Assembly: GCA_030674185.1 (NCBI GenBank)
Contig: JAPXFY010000016.1
Location: 37,989,966-38,014,965, forward strand
Reading direction: 5' to 3'
Length of the DNA: 25,000 bases
Source of the DNA: Monoplex corrugatus
Taxonomy: Eukaryota > Mollusca > Gastropoda > Littorinimorpha > Ranellidae
The notes under the pieces are model-generated. The model ran no database searches and was not told the origin of the DNA. It saw nothing but the letters and a program-made list of their open reading frames with translations. The translations under genes and the position numbers were made by a program. Below are positions 8,844 through 18,211 of this stretch, piece after piece. Within the stretch, counting starts at the first letter, position 1. Every line of letters begins with the position of its first letter.

Positions 8844-9345
8844 TCTCCCTCTGTTTGTCTCTCTTCTTCCTTCCTGTCTCTATCTGTGCATCCCTCACCT
8901 CCCTCCCCCCTCTCTCTCCTTTTAATTCTTCCTTACTTCTCTGTCTCTGTTTCTCTTCTCTCTTTCTCTCTCTCTCCTTCTCTTGTTTTTCTTCTCTTTC
9001 TCTCTCTGTGTCTCTTCCTCTCTCTTTATTCCACCCTTCTCCTCTGTCGGTCCGTCTGTCAGTCTCTGTCCCTGTCTCTCGTCTTCTGTCTCTCTGTCTC
9101 TGTCTTTCTCACTGTTTCTGTCTCTCTGTCTCTCTTTCTCTCACTCTCCCTCTATCTCTCTATCGCTCCCCCCTCTCTCTCTATTTCTCTTTCTCTGTCG
9201 CTCCTTCTTTTCTTTATTTCTTTCTTTCTTTCTTTCTAATTTTCTTCCTTTCTTTCTGTCTAACTTTATTACTTTCCTTCTTTCCTTCTTTCTTTCTTTC
9301 TTTCTTTTTTTCTTTCTTTCTGTCTTTCTTTCTATCCTTTTTTAT
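8844..9345 (+). repeat. Pyrimidine tract: CT-rich, then (CTTT)n
   Basis: An almost uninterrupted pyrimidine strand: CT/CTGT-rich 8844-9205, then (CTTT)n and variants 9206-9345. The 172-260 residue Ser/Leu/Phe-rich ORFs here are translations of this tract. 8709-8843 and 9346-9473 show nothing recognisable. Confidence 0.95.
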
Positions 9346-9473
9346 AGGAAAGGTCATGATTATGTCTATGTGTCAGGCACAGTAAAGGGAAGGATCAATG
9401 CTAAATGCCAGGAAACAGAAATACTGGGTACTGTCAGTCAGTTCTCCACCACTAGTTTCGTCTATAGATACAT

Positions 9474-9915
9474 GCAGACAGACAGACAGACAGACAGATA
9501 AACAGACAGACAGATAGACTGATGGACGGGCAGACAGACGAACAGACAGACGGACGGACTGACAGACGGACTGACTAACGGACGGACGGACGGACAAACG
9601 GACGGACAGACAGACAGACAGGCAGACAGACGGACGGGCGAATGGACGGACTGACAGACAGACCGGCACACCGGCATACCAGCACGAATCGACAGGCACA
9701 CAGACAGACGGACGGACCTACAGCTGGACGGATGGACGAACGGACAGACAGAGGGATGGACTGACAGACTGATGGTCGGACGGACAGACGGACAGACGGA
9801 AGGACGGACGGACGGACGGACAGACAGACAGGCAGACAGACATACAGACAGACAAACTGACTGACTGACAGGCAGACAAACAATCAAGCAGACAGACAGA
9901 CACACAGACACACAG
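9474..9915 (+). repeat. (GACA)n/(GACG)n tetranucleotide tract
   Basis: Interspersed GACA, GACG, GACT and GGAC tetramers over about 440 bp, with GGACGGACGGAC blocks at about 9578-9594 and 9811-9823. The overlapping 253-residue minus-strand ORF (VCLSVCLSV repeats) is spurious. Confidence 0.95.
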
Positions 9916-10017
9916 AGACTCTGTAACAACTGTTCTTTATAAGGGAAAGTAGAAGAAAACAAACACGGAAACAAAATAAGGACGTTGAGGCATGCAGACA
10001 AGAAGAGAGACAAACTG

Positions 10018-10074
10018 AGAGAATGAATGAATGAACGAACGCATGAATAAGTGAGTGAATGAAGGAATGAATGA
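10018..10074 (+). repeat. (GAAT)n microsatellite with GAAC/GAGT variants
   Basis: An AATGAATGAATGAACGAACG-type tract with several substitutions. Confidence 0.85.
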
Positions 10075-10122
10075 TCTTTGTTTTCTAAGGATAACGATCT
10101 TGAATTTCCTGAAATCCACCTG

Positions 10123-10137
10123 CTGGTGTGTGTGTGT

Positions 10138-10180
<43 letters not shown>

Positions 10181-10465
10181 CGTGCGTGCGTGTGTGTGTG
10201 TGTGTGTGTGTGCTTGCGCGCACGTTTGTCTCTCTGTCTCTGCCTCTCTGTCTCTCTCTCTGTCACTTTCTGTCTCTGTCTCTGTCTCTGTGTCTCTCTC
10301 TGTATTTCTATCTGTCTGTCTCTGTCTCTGTCTCTCTCTCTCTGTGTATATATACATATATGACCTCTCTCTCTCTCTCTGTGACTCTGACTCTCTCTCT
10401 CTCTCTCTCACTCTGTTTTTCCCACTTTCTCTCTCCCTCCCTTTCCGTCTGTCTGTCTGTCTGTG

Positions 10466-10547
<82 letters not shown>

Positions 10548-10591
10548 GAAAGAGAGAGTCAGAGTCAGAGAGAGAGAGGTCAGGATCAATG

Positions 10592-10678
<87 letters not shown>

Positions 10679-10946
10679 TGATACATGTATGTCTAACTAT
10701 CTATCCATCAATCTATCCATCTATCTGTCTATATATCTGTCTAGTCTGTCTGTCTGTCCATCTGTCTATCTACATGTATATCTTTATCTATATATATGCA
10801 TCAGTATCTATGTTTGTATCTAAATATGTATATATCTATGTATATTCTAAATATGTATATATCTATGTATTTATATCTTCGTGTGTGTATGTGTGCGTGA
10901 ACGCGCGCATGCGTGCGTGCATGCGTGCGTGTGTGCGTGTCTGTGA
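10123..10946 (+). repeat. Large composite microsatellite block 1
   Basis: In order: (GT)n with GTGCGTGC (10123-10214), CT/CTGT-rich (10227-10440), (CTGT)n-(CT)n-(AT)n-(AG)n-(ACAG)n forming a long palindrome (10445-10546), the tag GAGGTCAGGATCAATGTTGT (10576-10595), (GT)n (10591-10676), CTAT/CTGT-rich (10690-10790), TATGTATATATCTA repeats (10815-10875) and GTGC/GCAT (10880-10944). Confidence 0.93.
10445..10546. repeat. Composite microsatellite palindrome
   Basis: The left half CTGT-CT-AT and right half AT-AG-ACAG are reverse complements around 10490/10491, with (AT)10 in the centre, (CT) and (AG) blocks outside it and (CTGT)/(ACAG) outermost. Small length differences exist between arms. Confidence 0.85.
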
Positions 10947-10983
10947 GAGAGAAAGAGAGCGAGAGAAAGTGAGGGGAAGAGAG

Positions 10984-11006
10984 AGGGTGATACACACACA
11001 AACACA

Positions 11007-11065
<59 letters not shown>

Positions 11066-11066
11066 G

Positions 11067-11119
<53 letters not shown>

Positions 11120-11211
11120 GAGAGGGAGAGAGAGAGTGGGAGAAACAGAGAGAGAGTGAGAGAGAGAAAGTCAGAGTCACAGAGAGAGAGAGAGGTCAGG
11201 ATCAATGTTGT
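10984..11211 (+). repeat. Composite microsatellite block 2, related to block 1
   Basis: (CA)n 10991-11040, (TA)n 11041-11066, (GA)n, (GACA)n 11085-11120, GA-rich, then the same unique tag GAGGTCAGGATCAATGTTGT at 11192-11211 as at 10576-10595. The shared tag preceded by GTCAGAGTCA-GAGAGAG shows that blocks 1 and 2 are duplicates. Confidence 0.9.
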
Positions 11212-11825
11212 AAATAAATAATGAAAACGGAAGAAGTGGAAATGCACAAGAAAAACCCGAGCCATGGACTGTAGCTAATGACACATTCGCCAAGCCAGCA
11301 GGATCCAAAAACTCCTTGTCGCTTCAAATCAATAGAAAAAAATCAATGATAATAAATGAGTACATAAATAGATAGATAAATCATTTAATGTGTGAATAAA
11401 GGAAAAAACTCCGTGGGGCTTTAAAAAAAATAACACAAAATGAAGACTGTTGTGGCTAAAGAAAATAAGTTAGGTAAAAACTGAGTGATCCTTAGAACAC
11501 AATATGTGTCTAATTTTCGTTCGGGCCGGAAATCCCCCCCCCCCCCCCCACACACACACACAGAGCCCCCCCTACACACACACACACACACAGCTTCCCT
11601 TCAGATGATATTTTTTTCTGCTCCATCTACACTACAACTTCAGTGACATTGCCCCTACACTGTCCACAGGAGTCACCAGTATCAAGCCTCCAATAGGAAA
11701 CCCAACATAGGAGACTCTGCACTTCTACCAGTCAGTATCTTCTATGATAAAGAGAAGACATACATCAAATTAGTGTGGTCTGTGTGTGTCCTGCTCTGGT
11801 AGGCACCTGTCATTTGTTATTCGTT
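11212..11825. other. No gene seen; C-run and (CA)n
   Basis: An AT-rich start, a run of about 14 C at 11536-11550 followed by CACACACA to about 11592, then mixed sequence. No coding homology, RNA gene or splice context was recognised. Confidence 0.55.
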
Positions 11826-12005
11826 AACAACATTCCTCGATACAAACGTTCCACAGCCGGCCGCCGCTCTTTGTCAATGTCTGGTCCATGTGACTGAAAC
11901 ACGCTTCCCCTGTCTATCACAGTCACCACAAAGCATCAACTCTCCACCCAGAGGGTGTTTTCTTTCAAGTCCTACTTGAAGACAGGCTTTTTAGTTCAGC
12001 AATGA
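11826..12005 (+). pseudogene. CR1/L2-like LINE ORF2 C-terminus (60 codons, one stop)
   Basis: One open frame with a single internal stop reads NNIPRYKRSTAGRRSLSMSG, then PCD, a TGA where the family has Trp, NTLPLSI, and KSYLKTGFLVQQ before a terminal TGA (12003-12005). This matches the highly conserved ORF2 C-terminus of CR1/L2-type LINEs (R----G-RSFS--GP--WNSLP-SIR ... FK--LKTHLF). The element is 5'-truncated before 11826; upstream sequence has no RT. The frame is intact apart from the W-to-stop (TGG to TGA), so it is a comparatively young fragment. The 3' UTR-like sequence 12006-12195 follows and leads into the 47-bp array. Confidence 0.75.
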
Positions 12006-12195
12006 TGTCCCCCTCTATACGCCCACCTTCTCGTTTTACTCCCCTCCTGTCCTCCCCTCTGGTTTGTATGTGTTTTGTAGCTTTGAATTTCTGTCATTGC
12101 GAATGAATGCTTTGGTGAATGATGAGAGTACGCGGTTTGATTTGGTTAATACATCAAGATTTGGCGCCCGTACATATGTGATTGTTATTATTATC
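12006..12195 (+). mobile_element. 3' untranslated part and terminus of the CR1/L2-like LINE
   Basis: It contains GAATGAATGCTTTGGTGAATG and then GGCGCCCGTACATATGTGAT with TGTTATTATTATC. This resembles the widespread 3' terminus GGCGCTATATAAATGTGATT followed by ATT trinucleotides found in CR1/L2-type LINEs and their SINE partners (recalled family knowledge). The last ~26 nt of this end are repeated in every unit of the downstream array. Confidence 0.6.
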
Positions 12196-14397
12196 CTGGA
12201 TCTGTGTGTGGGTGTCTGTACATGTGTGATTGTTATTATTATCCTGGATCTGTGTGGGATGTCTGTACATATGTGATTGTTATTATTATCCTGGATCTGT
12301 GTGGGGGTGTCTGTACATGTGTCATTGTTATTATTATCCTGGATCTGTGTGGGTGTCTGTACATATGTGATTGTTATTATTATCCTGGATCTGTGTGGGG
12401 GTGTCTGTACATGTGTCATTGTTATTATTATCCTGGATCTGTGTGGGTGTCTGTACATATGTGATTGTTATTATTATCCTGGATCTGTGTGGGGATGTCT
12501 GTACATGTGTCATTGTTATTATTATCCTGGATCTGTGTGGGGTGTCTGTACATGTGTGTTTGTTATTATTATCCTGGATCTGTGTGGGGTGTCTGTACAT
12601 ATGTGATTGTTATTATTATCCTGGATCTGTGTGGGGTGTCTGTACATGTGTCATTGTTATTATTATCCTGGATCTGTGTGGGGTGTCTGTACATGTGTCA
12701 TTGTTATTAATATCCTGGATCTGTGTGGGGTGTCTGTACATATGTGATTGTTATTATTATCCTGGATCTGTGTGGGGTGTCTGTACATGTGTCATTGTTA
12801 TTATTATCCTGGATCTGTGTGGGGGTGTCTGTACATGTGTCATTGTTATTATTATCCTGGATCTGTGTGGGGATGTCTGTACATGTGTCATTGTTATTAT
12901 TATCCTGGATCTGTGTGGGGTGTCTGTACATGTGTGATTGTTATTATTATCCTGGATCTGTGTGGGATGTCTGTACATGTGTCATTGTTATTATTATCCT
13001 GGATCTGTGTGGGTGTCTGTACATATGTGATTGTTATTATTATCCTGGATCTGTGTGGGGTGTCTGTACATGTGTGATTGTTATTATTATCCTGGATCTG
13101 TGTGGGGTGTCTGTACATGTGTCATTGTTATTATTATCCTGGATCTGTGTGGGGTGTCTGTACATGTGTCATTGTTATTATTATCCTGGATCTGTGTGGG
13201 GTGTCTGTACATATGTGATTGTTATTATTATCCTGGATCTGTGTGGGGTGTCTGTACATGTGTCATTGTTATTATTATCCTGGATCTGTGTGGGGGTGTC
13301 TGTACATGTGTCATTGTTATTATTATCCTGGATCTGTGTGGGGATGTCTGTACATGTGTCATTGTTATTATTATCCTGGATCTGTGTGGGGATGTCTGTA
13401 CATGTGTCATTGTTATTATTATCCTGGATCTGTGTGGGGTGTCTGTACATGTGTCATTGTTATTATTATCCTGGATCTGTGTGGGGTGTCTGTACATGTG
13501 TCATTGTTATTATTATCCTGGATCTGTGTGGGGGTGTCTGTACATGTGTGATTGTTATTATTATCCTGGATCTGTGTGGGGGTGTCTGTACATGTGTGAT
13601 TGTTATTATTATCCTGGATCTGTGTGGGGGTGTCTGTACATGTGTGATTGTTATTATTATCCTGGATCTGTGTGGGGGTGTCTGTACATGTGTGATTGTT
13701 ATTATTATCCTGGATCTGTGTGGGGTGTCTGTACATGTGTGATTGTTATTATTATCCTGGATCTGTGTGGGGGTGTCTGTACATGTGTCATTGTTATTAT
13801 TATCCTGGATCTGTGTGGGGGTGTCTGTACATGTGTCATTGTTATTATTATCCTGGATCTGTGTGGGGTGTCTGTACATGTGTCATTGTTATTATTATCC
13901 TGGATCTGTGTGGGGTGTCTGTACATGTGTGATTGTTATTATTATCCTGGATCTGTGTGGGGATGTCTGTACATATGTCATTGTTATTATTATCCTGGAT
14001 CTGTGTGGGGGTGTCTGTACATGTGTCATTGTTATTATTATCCTGGATCTGTGTGGGGATGTCTGTACATGTGTCATTGTTATTATTATCCTGGATCTGT
14101 GTGGGGATGTCTGTACATGTGTGATTGTTATTATTATCCTGGATCTGTGTGGGATGTCTGTACATGTGTCATTGTTATTATTATCCTGGATCTGTGTGGG
14201 GGTGTCTGTACATGTGTCATTGTTATTATTATCCTGGATCTGTGTGGGATGTCTGTACATGTGTCATTGTTATTATTATCCTGGATCTGTGTGGGATGTC
14301 TGTACATGTGCCATTGTTATTATTATCCTGGATCTGTGTGGGGTGTCTGTACATATGTCATTGTTATTATTATCCTGGATCTGTGTGGGGGTGTCTG
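12172..14397 (+). repeat. 47-bp minisatellite, 47 copies
   Basis: I count 47 occurrences of the core CCTGGATCTGTGTG. The unit is CCTGGATCTGTGTGGGG, TGTCTGTACATGTGTCATTG and TTATTATTAT. Length varies 46-48 bp through a G-run of 3-5, sometimes followed by A. Other variable sites are ATATGTG versus CATGTGTG versus CATGTGTC. The array ends in TGTCTGTGTTCTG at 14390-14403. The period is not a multiple of three, so long ORFs (339, 460 and 244 residues on plus) cycle through all frames; they are not genes. Confidence 0.97.
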
Positions 14398-14440
14398 TGT
14401 TCTGTTGTGGTAGACCTGATATGGTGGAGGTGCTGTGTTC

Positions 14441-14857
14441 AGTTTTGAAACGTTTTGATAATTTGGAAACGTTTTGACAGTTTAGAAACGTTTTGACGGT
14501 TTGAATACGTTTTGACAAGTAGGAAACGTTTTGACAATTTGGAAACGTTTCGACAGTTTGAAAGCGTTTTGACAATATGGAAACATTTTTGAAATTTTGA
14601 AACGTTTTGACAATTTTGAAACGTTTTGACAGTTTGGAAACGTTTTGACAGTTGGGAAACGTTTTTGACAATTTGGAATCATTTTGACAATTTGAAAACG
14701 TGTTGACAATTTGGAAACGTTTTGACAATTTGGAATCATTTTGACAATTTGGAAACATTTTGACAATTTGGAATCATTTTGACAATGTGGAAATGTTTTG
14801 ACAATTTGAAAACGTTTTGACGATTTGGGAAACGTTTTGACAATTTTCATTTTTGAC
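14441..14857 (+). repeat. 19-bp minisatellite, about 21 copies
   Basis: The unit is about GAAACGTTTTGACAATTTG, with frequent GACAGTTTG and GGAATCATTTTGACA variants and 1-2 bp indels. Most units contain the palindrome AAACGTTT. It lies 43 bp beyond the 47-bp array. 14858-15080 shows nothing recognisable. Confidence 0.95.
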
Positions 14858-15080
14858 GATGGATGGAAGGGGTGAAGGTTGATGCTGTGTGGTGATTTGT
14901 GGGACCTTCAATCTGAGTGATAGCTGGGGAGTAGAGATTGTACCGGCATGTGGTTAATATGTAAAGCATGTTTCTGGCACACTGACATGTTTGGCTTGGT
15001 TAGGAGCTTTCATGTTGTGTTTGGCAAGCTTCATAGTACATTATAGACACCCTACCTTTGTTCCCATAACAGTTGGATTC

Positions 15081-16015
15081 AAGCATAGACAGTAGTGTAT
15101 AGAACTTAGTAATGAAGTAGAACCTTAAGATACAAGCATAGACAGTAGTGTATAGAACTTAATAATGAAGTAGAACCTTAAGATACAAGCATAGACAGTA
15201 GTGTATAGAACTTAGTAATTAAGTAGAACCTTAAGATACAAGCATAAGCAGTAGTGTATAGAACTTAGTAATTAAGTAGAACCTTAAGATACAAGCATAG
15301 ACAGTAGTGTATAAAACTTAGTAATTAAGAAGAACCTTAAGATACAAGCACAGACAGTAGTGTATAGAACTTAGTAATTAAGTAGAACCTTAAGATACAA
15401 GCACAGATAGCGGTGTATATAACTCATTAATTAAGTAGAACCTTAAGATACAAGCACAGATAGCGTGTATATAACTCATTAATTAAGTAGAACCTTAAGA
15501 TATAAGCACAGATAGCGGTGTATATAACTCATTAATTAAGTAGAACCGTAAGATACAAGCATAGACAGTAGTGTATAGAACTTAGTAATGAAGTAGAACC
15601 TTAAGATACAAGCAAAGACAGTAGTGTATAGAACTAATAATTGAGTAGAACCTTAAGATACAGCATAGACAGCAGTGTATAGAACCCATTAAGTTAAACC
15701 TTAAGATACAAGCATAGACAGCAGTGTATAGAACTCAATTAAGTAAAACCTTAAGATACAAGCATAGACAGCAGGTATAGAACTCATTGATTAAGTAGAA
15801 CCTTAAGATACAAGCATAGACAGCATGTATAGAACTCATTAAGTAGAAAACTTAAGATACATATATAGACAATAATGTATAGAGCTCATTAATTAAGTAG
15901 AACTGTAAAGATACAAGTATAGACAGAGCAGTATAAAAAAGTCATAAATTGGGTAGAATGTCATGATACAAATGTAAACAGTAGTGTAAAGACCTCATGA
16001 GTTAGATAAAACCTG
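15081..16015 (+). repeat. 53-bp minisatellite, about 17-18 copies, decaying to the right
   Basis: The unit is AAGCATAGACAGTAGTGTAT, AGAACTTAGTAATTAAGTAG and AACCTTAAGATAC. Early copies (15081-15400) are almost identical. Four consecutive units near 15400-15540 share AGCACAGATAGCGGTGTATA. From about 15850 units lose bases and similarity, the last recognisable one ending near 16015. Confidence 0.95.
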
Positions 16016-16059
16016 AAGACCTTATCGACACGTTGAGTTTATCAGCCACCTTTATGGTT

Positions 16060-16310
16060 TTTGTCATGATCGTTCTGAATCATTGTTAATCAGATGATTT
16101 TAGCAGTTTGGTACATGTGGGTTCTTTAACGTTCGAAGAAACGTTTTGAAAAAAAACAACAACTGAAAACTGTAAACTGAAAAACGGGCGTGTGCATGTA
16201 GCCACCAAGCTACCGACATCTTTTAGGTTCAATGGGTGAGAGAAGAATCCATGAATCAAACTCAGGATTCTGAGCGTCCAGATGGGTCAGTTAACCACCC
16301 GGCCAGTGCT
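16060..16310 (-). mobile_element. Candidate tRNA-derived SINE
   Basis: On the minus strand an A-box-like TGGCCGGGTGG (complement of 16295-16305) and a B-box-like GAGTTTGATTC (complement of 16253-16263) lie 42 bp apart end to end, close to the spacing in tRNA genes. Plus-strand text GTGGGTTCTTTAACGTTCGA and CGGGCGTGTGCATG resembles gastropod SINE bodies I remember. It does not fold as a good tRNA, so a degenerate SINE is favoured. 16311-16526 shows no clear feature; an 84-residue ORF there is unsupported. Confidence 0.45.
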
Positions 16311-16526
16311 GCCCCTGTCATCGTGTGTCTGTATGCAGTGACATCGGTTCCAGTGGCGGAGAAACGTGTAGCGGACATGGCATGGTATACTCACTCTTGT
16401 CCCAGTATATCTGTTGACAGATGGGTGTTGCAGATGGGAGAACGCAGTGAGATGGAATATTGGCAAGGCACACCCCTCCCTTCTCCATGACCAGACGGGT
16501 GACCTGCCTGCCTGCCTTTCAGTTTT

Positions 16527-16576
16527 CAGTTTGTTCGAGAGGGATTGATCACAACTGGACAATTCCACATATATCC
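16527..16576 (+). repeat. Dispersed repeat piece, SINE-head-like, copy 1
   Basis: CAGTTTGTTC, then GACAATTCCACATATATCC. It aligns over about 50 bp at roughly 70% with 24257-24306. The motif (CAGTTTGTT...CGGACAA-TCCATATACGC) resembles a repeat head I recall from gastropod genomes; that recollection is unverified. Confidence 0.5.
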
Positions 16577-16637
16577 TTGAGTCGGTGCAAACTTGTATTT
16601 GCCTACGGAGTCTTAAAATGAGAAAGGGGGTGGGGGG

Positions 16638-17007
16638 TCATCATCATTATCACATGCCTTGCCGCATAGCGTTGGCGATCATGGTCCTCCATACGAATCT
16701 ATCCTTCGTCGCTATAAGTCTGTCTCCCACCCTCTTTGTCCCCACCCACTCTGCAAAACCGTCTAATGTTTTCTTCCTAGGTCTACTTGATTCTCTTTTT
16801 TCCCGCTCCCTTTCATGCTGTGACAAAGTGCTCAAATTTCTCTTGTCTCATAAAATGTCCTATAAATGCTGTTTGTCTTTTCCTGATTTTTTATTGTTCT
16901 TTTTTATTGTTTGCTTCTTTCAACACTGTCTTGCTTTTTTTTCTTTGCTATCCATGGAACTTTTAGCGCTCTTCTTAGAAACCGCATTTTGGATGGTTTC
17001 TAAAATT
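16638..17007 (-). mobile_element. RTE-type LINE, 5'-truncated copy C
   Basis: A minus-strand copy about 350 bp long. Reading from 16990 downward: GGTTTCTAAGAAG, then codons for RVPWIAKK, RKRQTAFIGHFMRQEKFEHF, RPRKKTLDGFAEWV, TKRVGDRLIATKDRF and RTMIANAMRQGM, ending in a TGATGATGA tail at 16638-16646. Frame breaks occur in the A-rich middle (about 16880-16930). An inverted 9-bp piece of its own 5' end (GGTTTCTAA at 16995-17003 versus TTAGAAACC at 16975-16983) lies just outside the truncation point. GGGGTGGG at 16627-16634 and 17008-17015 may be a TSD, but G-rich context weakens this. The 149-residue plus-strand ORF across it is antisense and spurious. Confidence 0.87.
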
Positions 17008-18095
17008 GGGGTGGGAGTGGGGGAAATAACATGATCTATCAAACATTAAGCGGAGGTCATTTGTGCACTCAGCACGCGTAAAATAATCGACGGCAACAAT
17101 TATTGTTGGCAACATTCCGTAGAAAATCGACCGTAATAAGTATGGAAGGAGGGGAGGGCGGAGGCAAGGGGGGGGGGCATACAAAATGAGTGGTGCTGTA
17201 CTATGGCGACGTGTTTTTCCCGGCGAGAGCAACGAGACATTCACACCGGAAATCCTTGTGACAGAAAGGAAAATCGCCTATTTAAGGCACGTGCGTGTGA
17301 CAGTGTTGTGTAAGGGAATCTTTGTCGTCTGCCTGCTGCAGATGTTGATGCTGTTCTTAAGCAACAGACAGATCTGGGTGTCACTGACAGACAAGCACCC
17401 CTCCTTCCCATTCACCCCCCTCGGCTCCTCCACCTTACCCATCCGCCCCCTCCCTCTCTCTCTCCTCTCTCTCTCTCTCCCCCCTCTCTCTCTCTCTCTC
17501 TCCCCCCCCTCTCTCTCTCTCTTTTCGTGGGATCAATATTTTCAACCGCCAGGTTTTTTTTCCAAAGCAGTCTCTAACTCTGTACAGTGTAAGCTGATGC
17601 GCACCAACACTACAGATGCTATGCGATGAAAAGTGATCCTAAGTAATCATGGCACAGAACACAAAACGAAGGTAAAATTTGCCCCATAATCCTGGGGTCG
17701 TGAGGGAGTGAGGTGGTAGAGACCACCACAACCCCGTGGGGATGCCGGGGGCTCTTTCAATATAAATAGTATCCTCGCCTTCTGGTCATTCTGTGCTAGA
17801 AATTTCCTCTTTTCTGTCACTCTCTTTGTTTCTGCCTTGTTCCTTTGCTTTCGGTCATTTCTTCCTATCATTTTCTGCCTTGCAGGTACATTCACCTGTA
17901 TGTGTTTGATATTAGTCTTACATACTTTCTCTTGGGATTGATAATTGGGCACATGTATTTAAGTGCATTTTTGGCCTTAGGGAAATGAGATATCAGAAAC
18001 AATTTTTGATAAGTTAGGCCCGTTTTTAATGTCTTAGTGTCCTCAGCTGTGTTTAAATTTGTATTCGGGTATACTTTTTAACTTTTTCACATCGT
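17008..18095. other. No recognisable gene; CT tract at 17451-17522
   Basis: The stretch contains a G-run (17169-17177), a CT/C-rich tract (17451-17522) and otherwise unique-looking sequence. A 147-residue plus ORF (17186-17629) is half translation of the CT tract. A 101-residue minus ORF (17647-17952) is Lys/Arg/Gln-rich without known motifs. I cannot support either as a gene. Confidence 0.5.
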
Positions 18096-18211
18096 AACGC
18101 TAGCCCGCTAGCGTTCTCGCGGAGAACCGCAGGCGCCGGAACGCTATGGGTATAGCGTTCAGCAAGCTCGCCGCTGACAACGTAACGCTAGGATTCTAGC
18201 GTCTTGCGTTA
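18096..18211. repeat. Cluster of three perfect hairpins sharing an AACGCTA stem
   Basis: Hairpin 1: AACGCTAGC / GCTAGCGTT (18096-18104, 18107-18115), loop 2. Hairpin 2: GAACGCTAT / ATAGCGTTC (18139-18147, 18152-18160), loop GGGT. Hairpin 3: ACGCTAG / CTAGCGT (18185-18191, 18196-18202), loop GATT, with an outer TAACGC / GCGTTA pair (18183-18188, 18206-18211). The block is GC-rich within AT-rich surroundings. No T-run terminator or coding context accompanies it. Confidence 0.85.

Noticed and set aside
8603..10223. ORFs of 260 and 253 residues rich in Ser, Leu, Cys and Val
   Set aside because: They follow the CT/CTTT and GACA tracts exactly; low-complexity artefacts.
12723..14413. Long ORFs (339, 460 and 244 residues) as a repetitive protein gene
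   Set aside because: They are translations of the 47-bp array, whose period is not a multiple of three. Every frame is open, and there is no start, splice or homology evidence.
16253..16305. A functional tRNA gene
   Set aside because: Only the A- and B-box-like motifs and their spacing fit. The acceptor and anticodon arms do not pair convincingly, so a degenerate SINE is preferred.
16585..17034. 149-residue plus-strand ORF as a membrane protein
   Set aside because: It is antisense to RTE copy C, whose minus-strand codons are clearly recognisable.
17186..17629. 147-residue plus ORF as a small gene
   Set aside because: About a third of it translates the CT tract at 17451-17522; no motif, splice or homology support.
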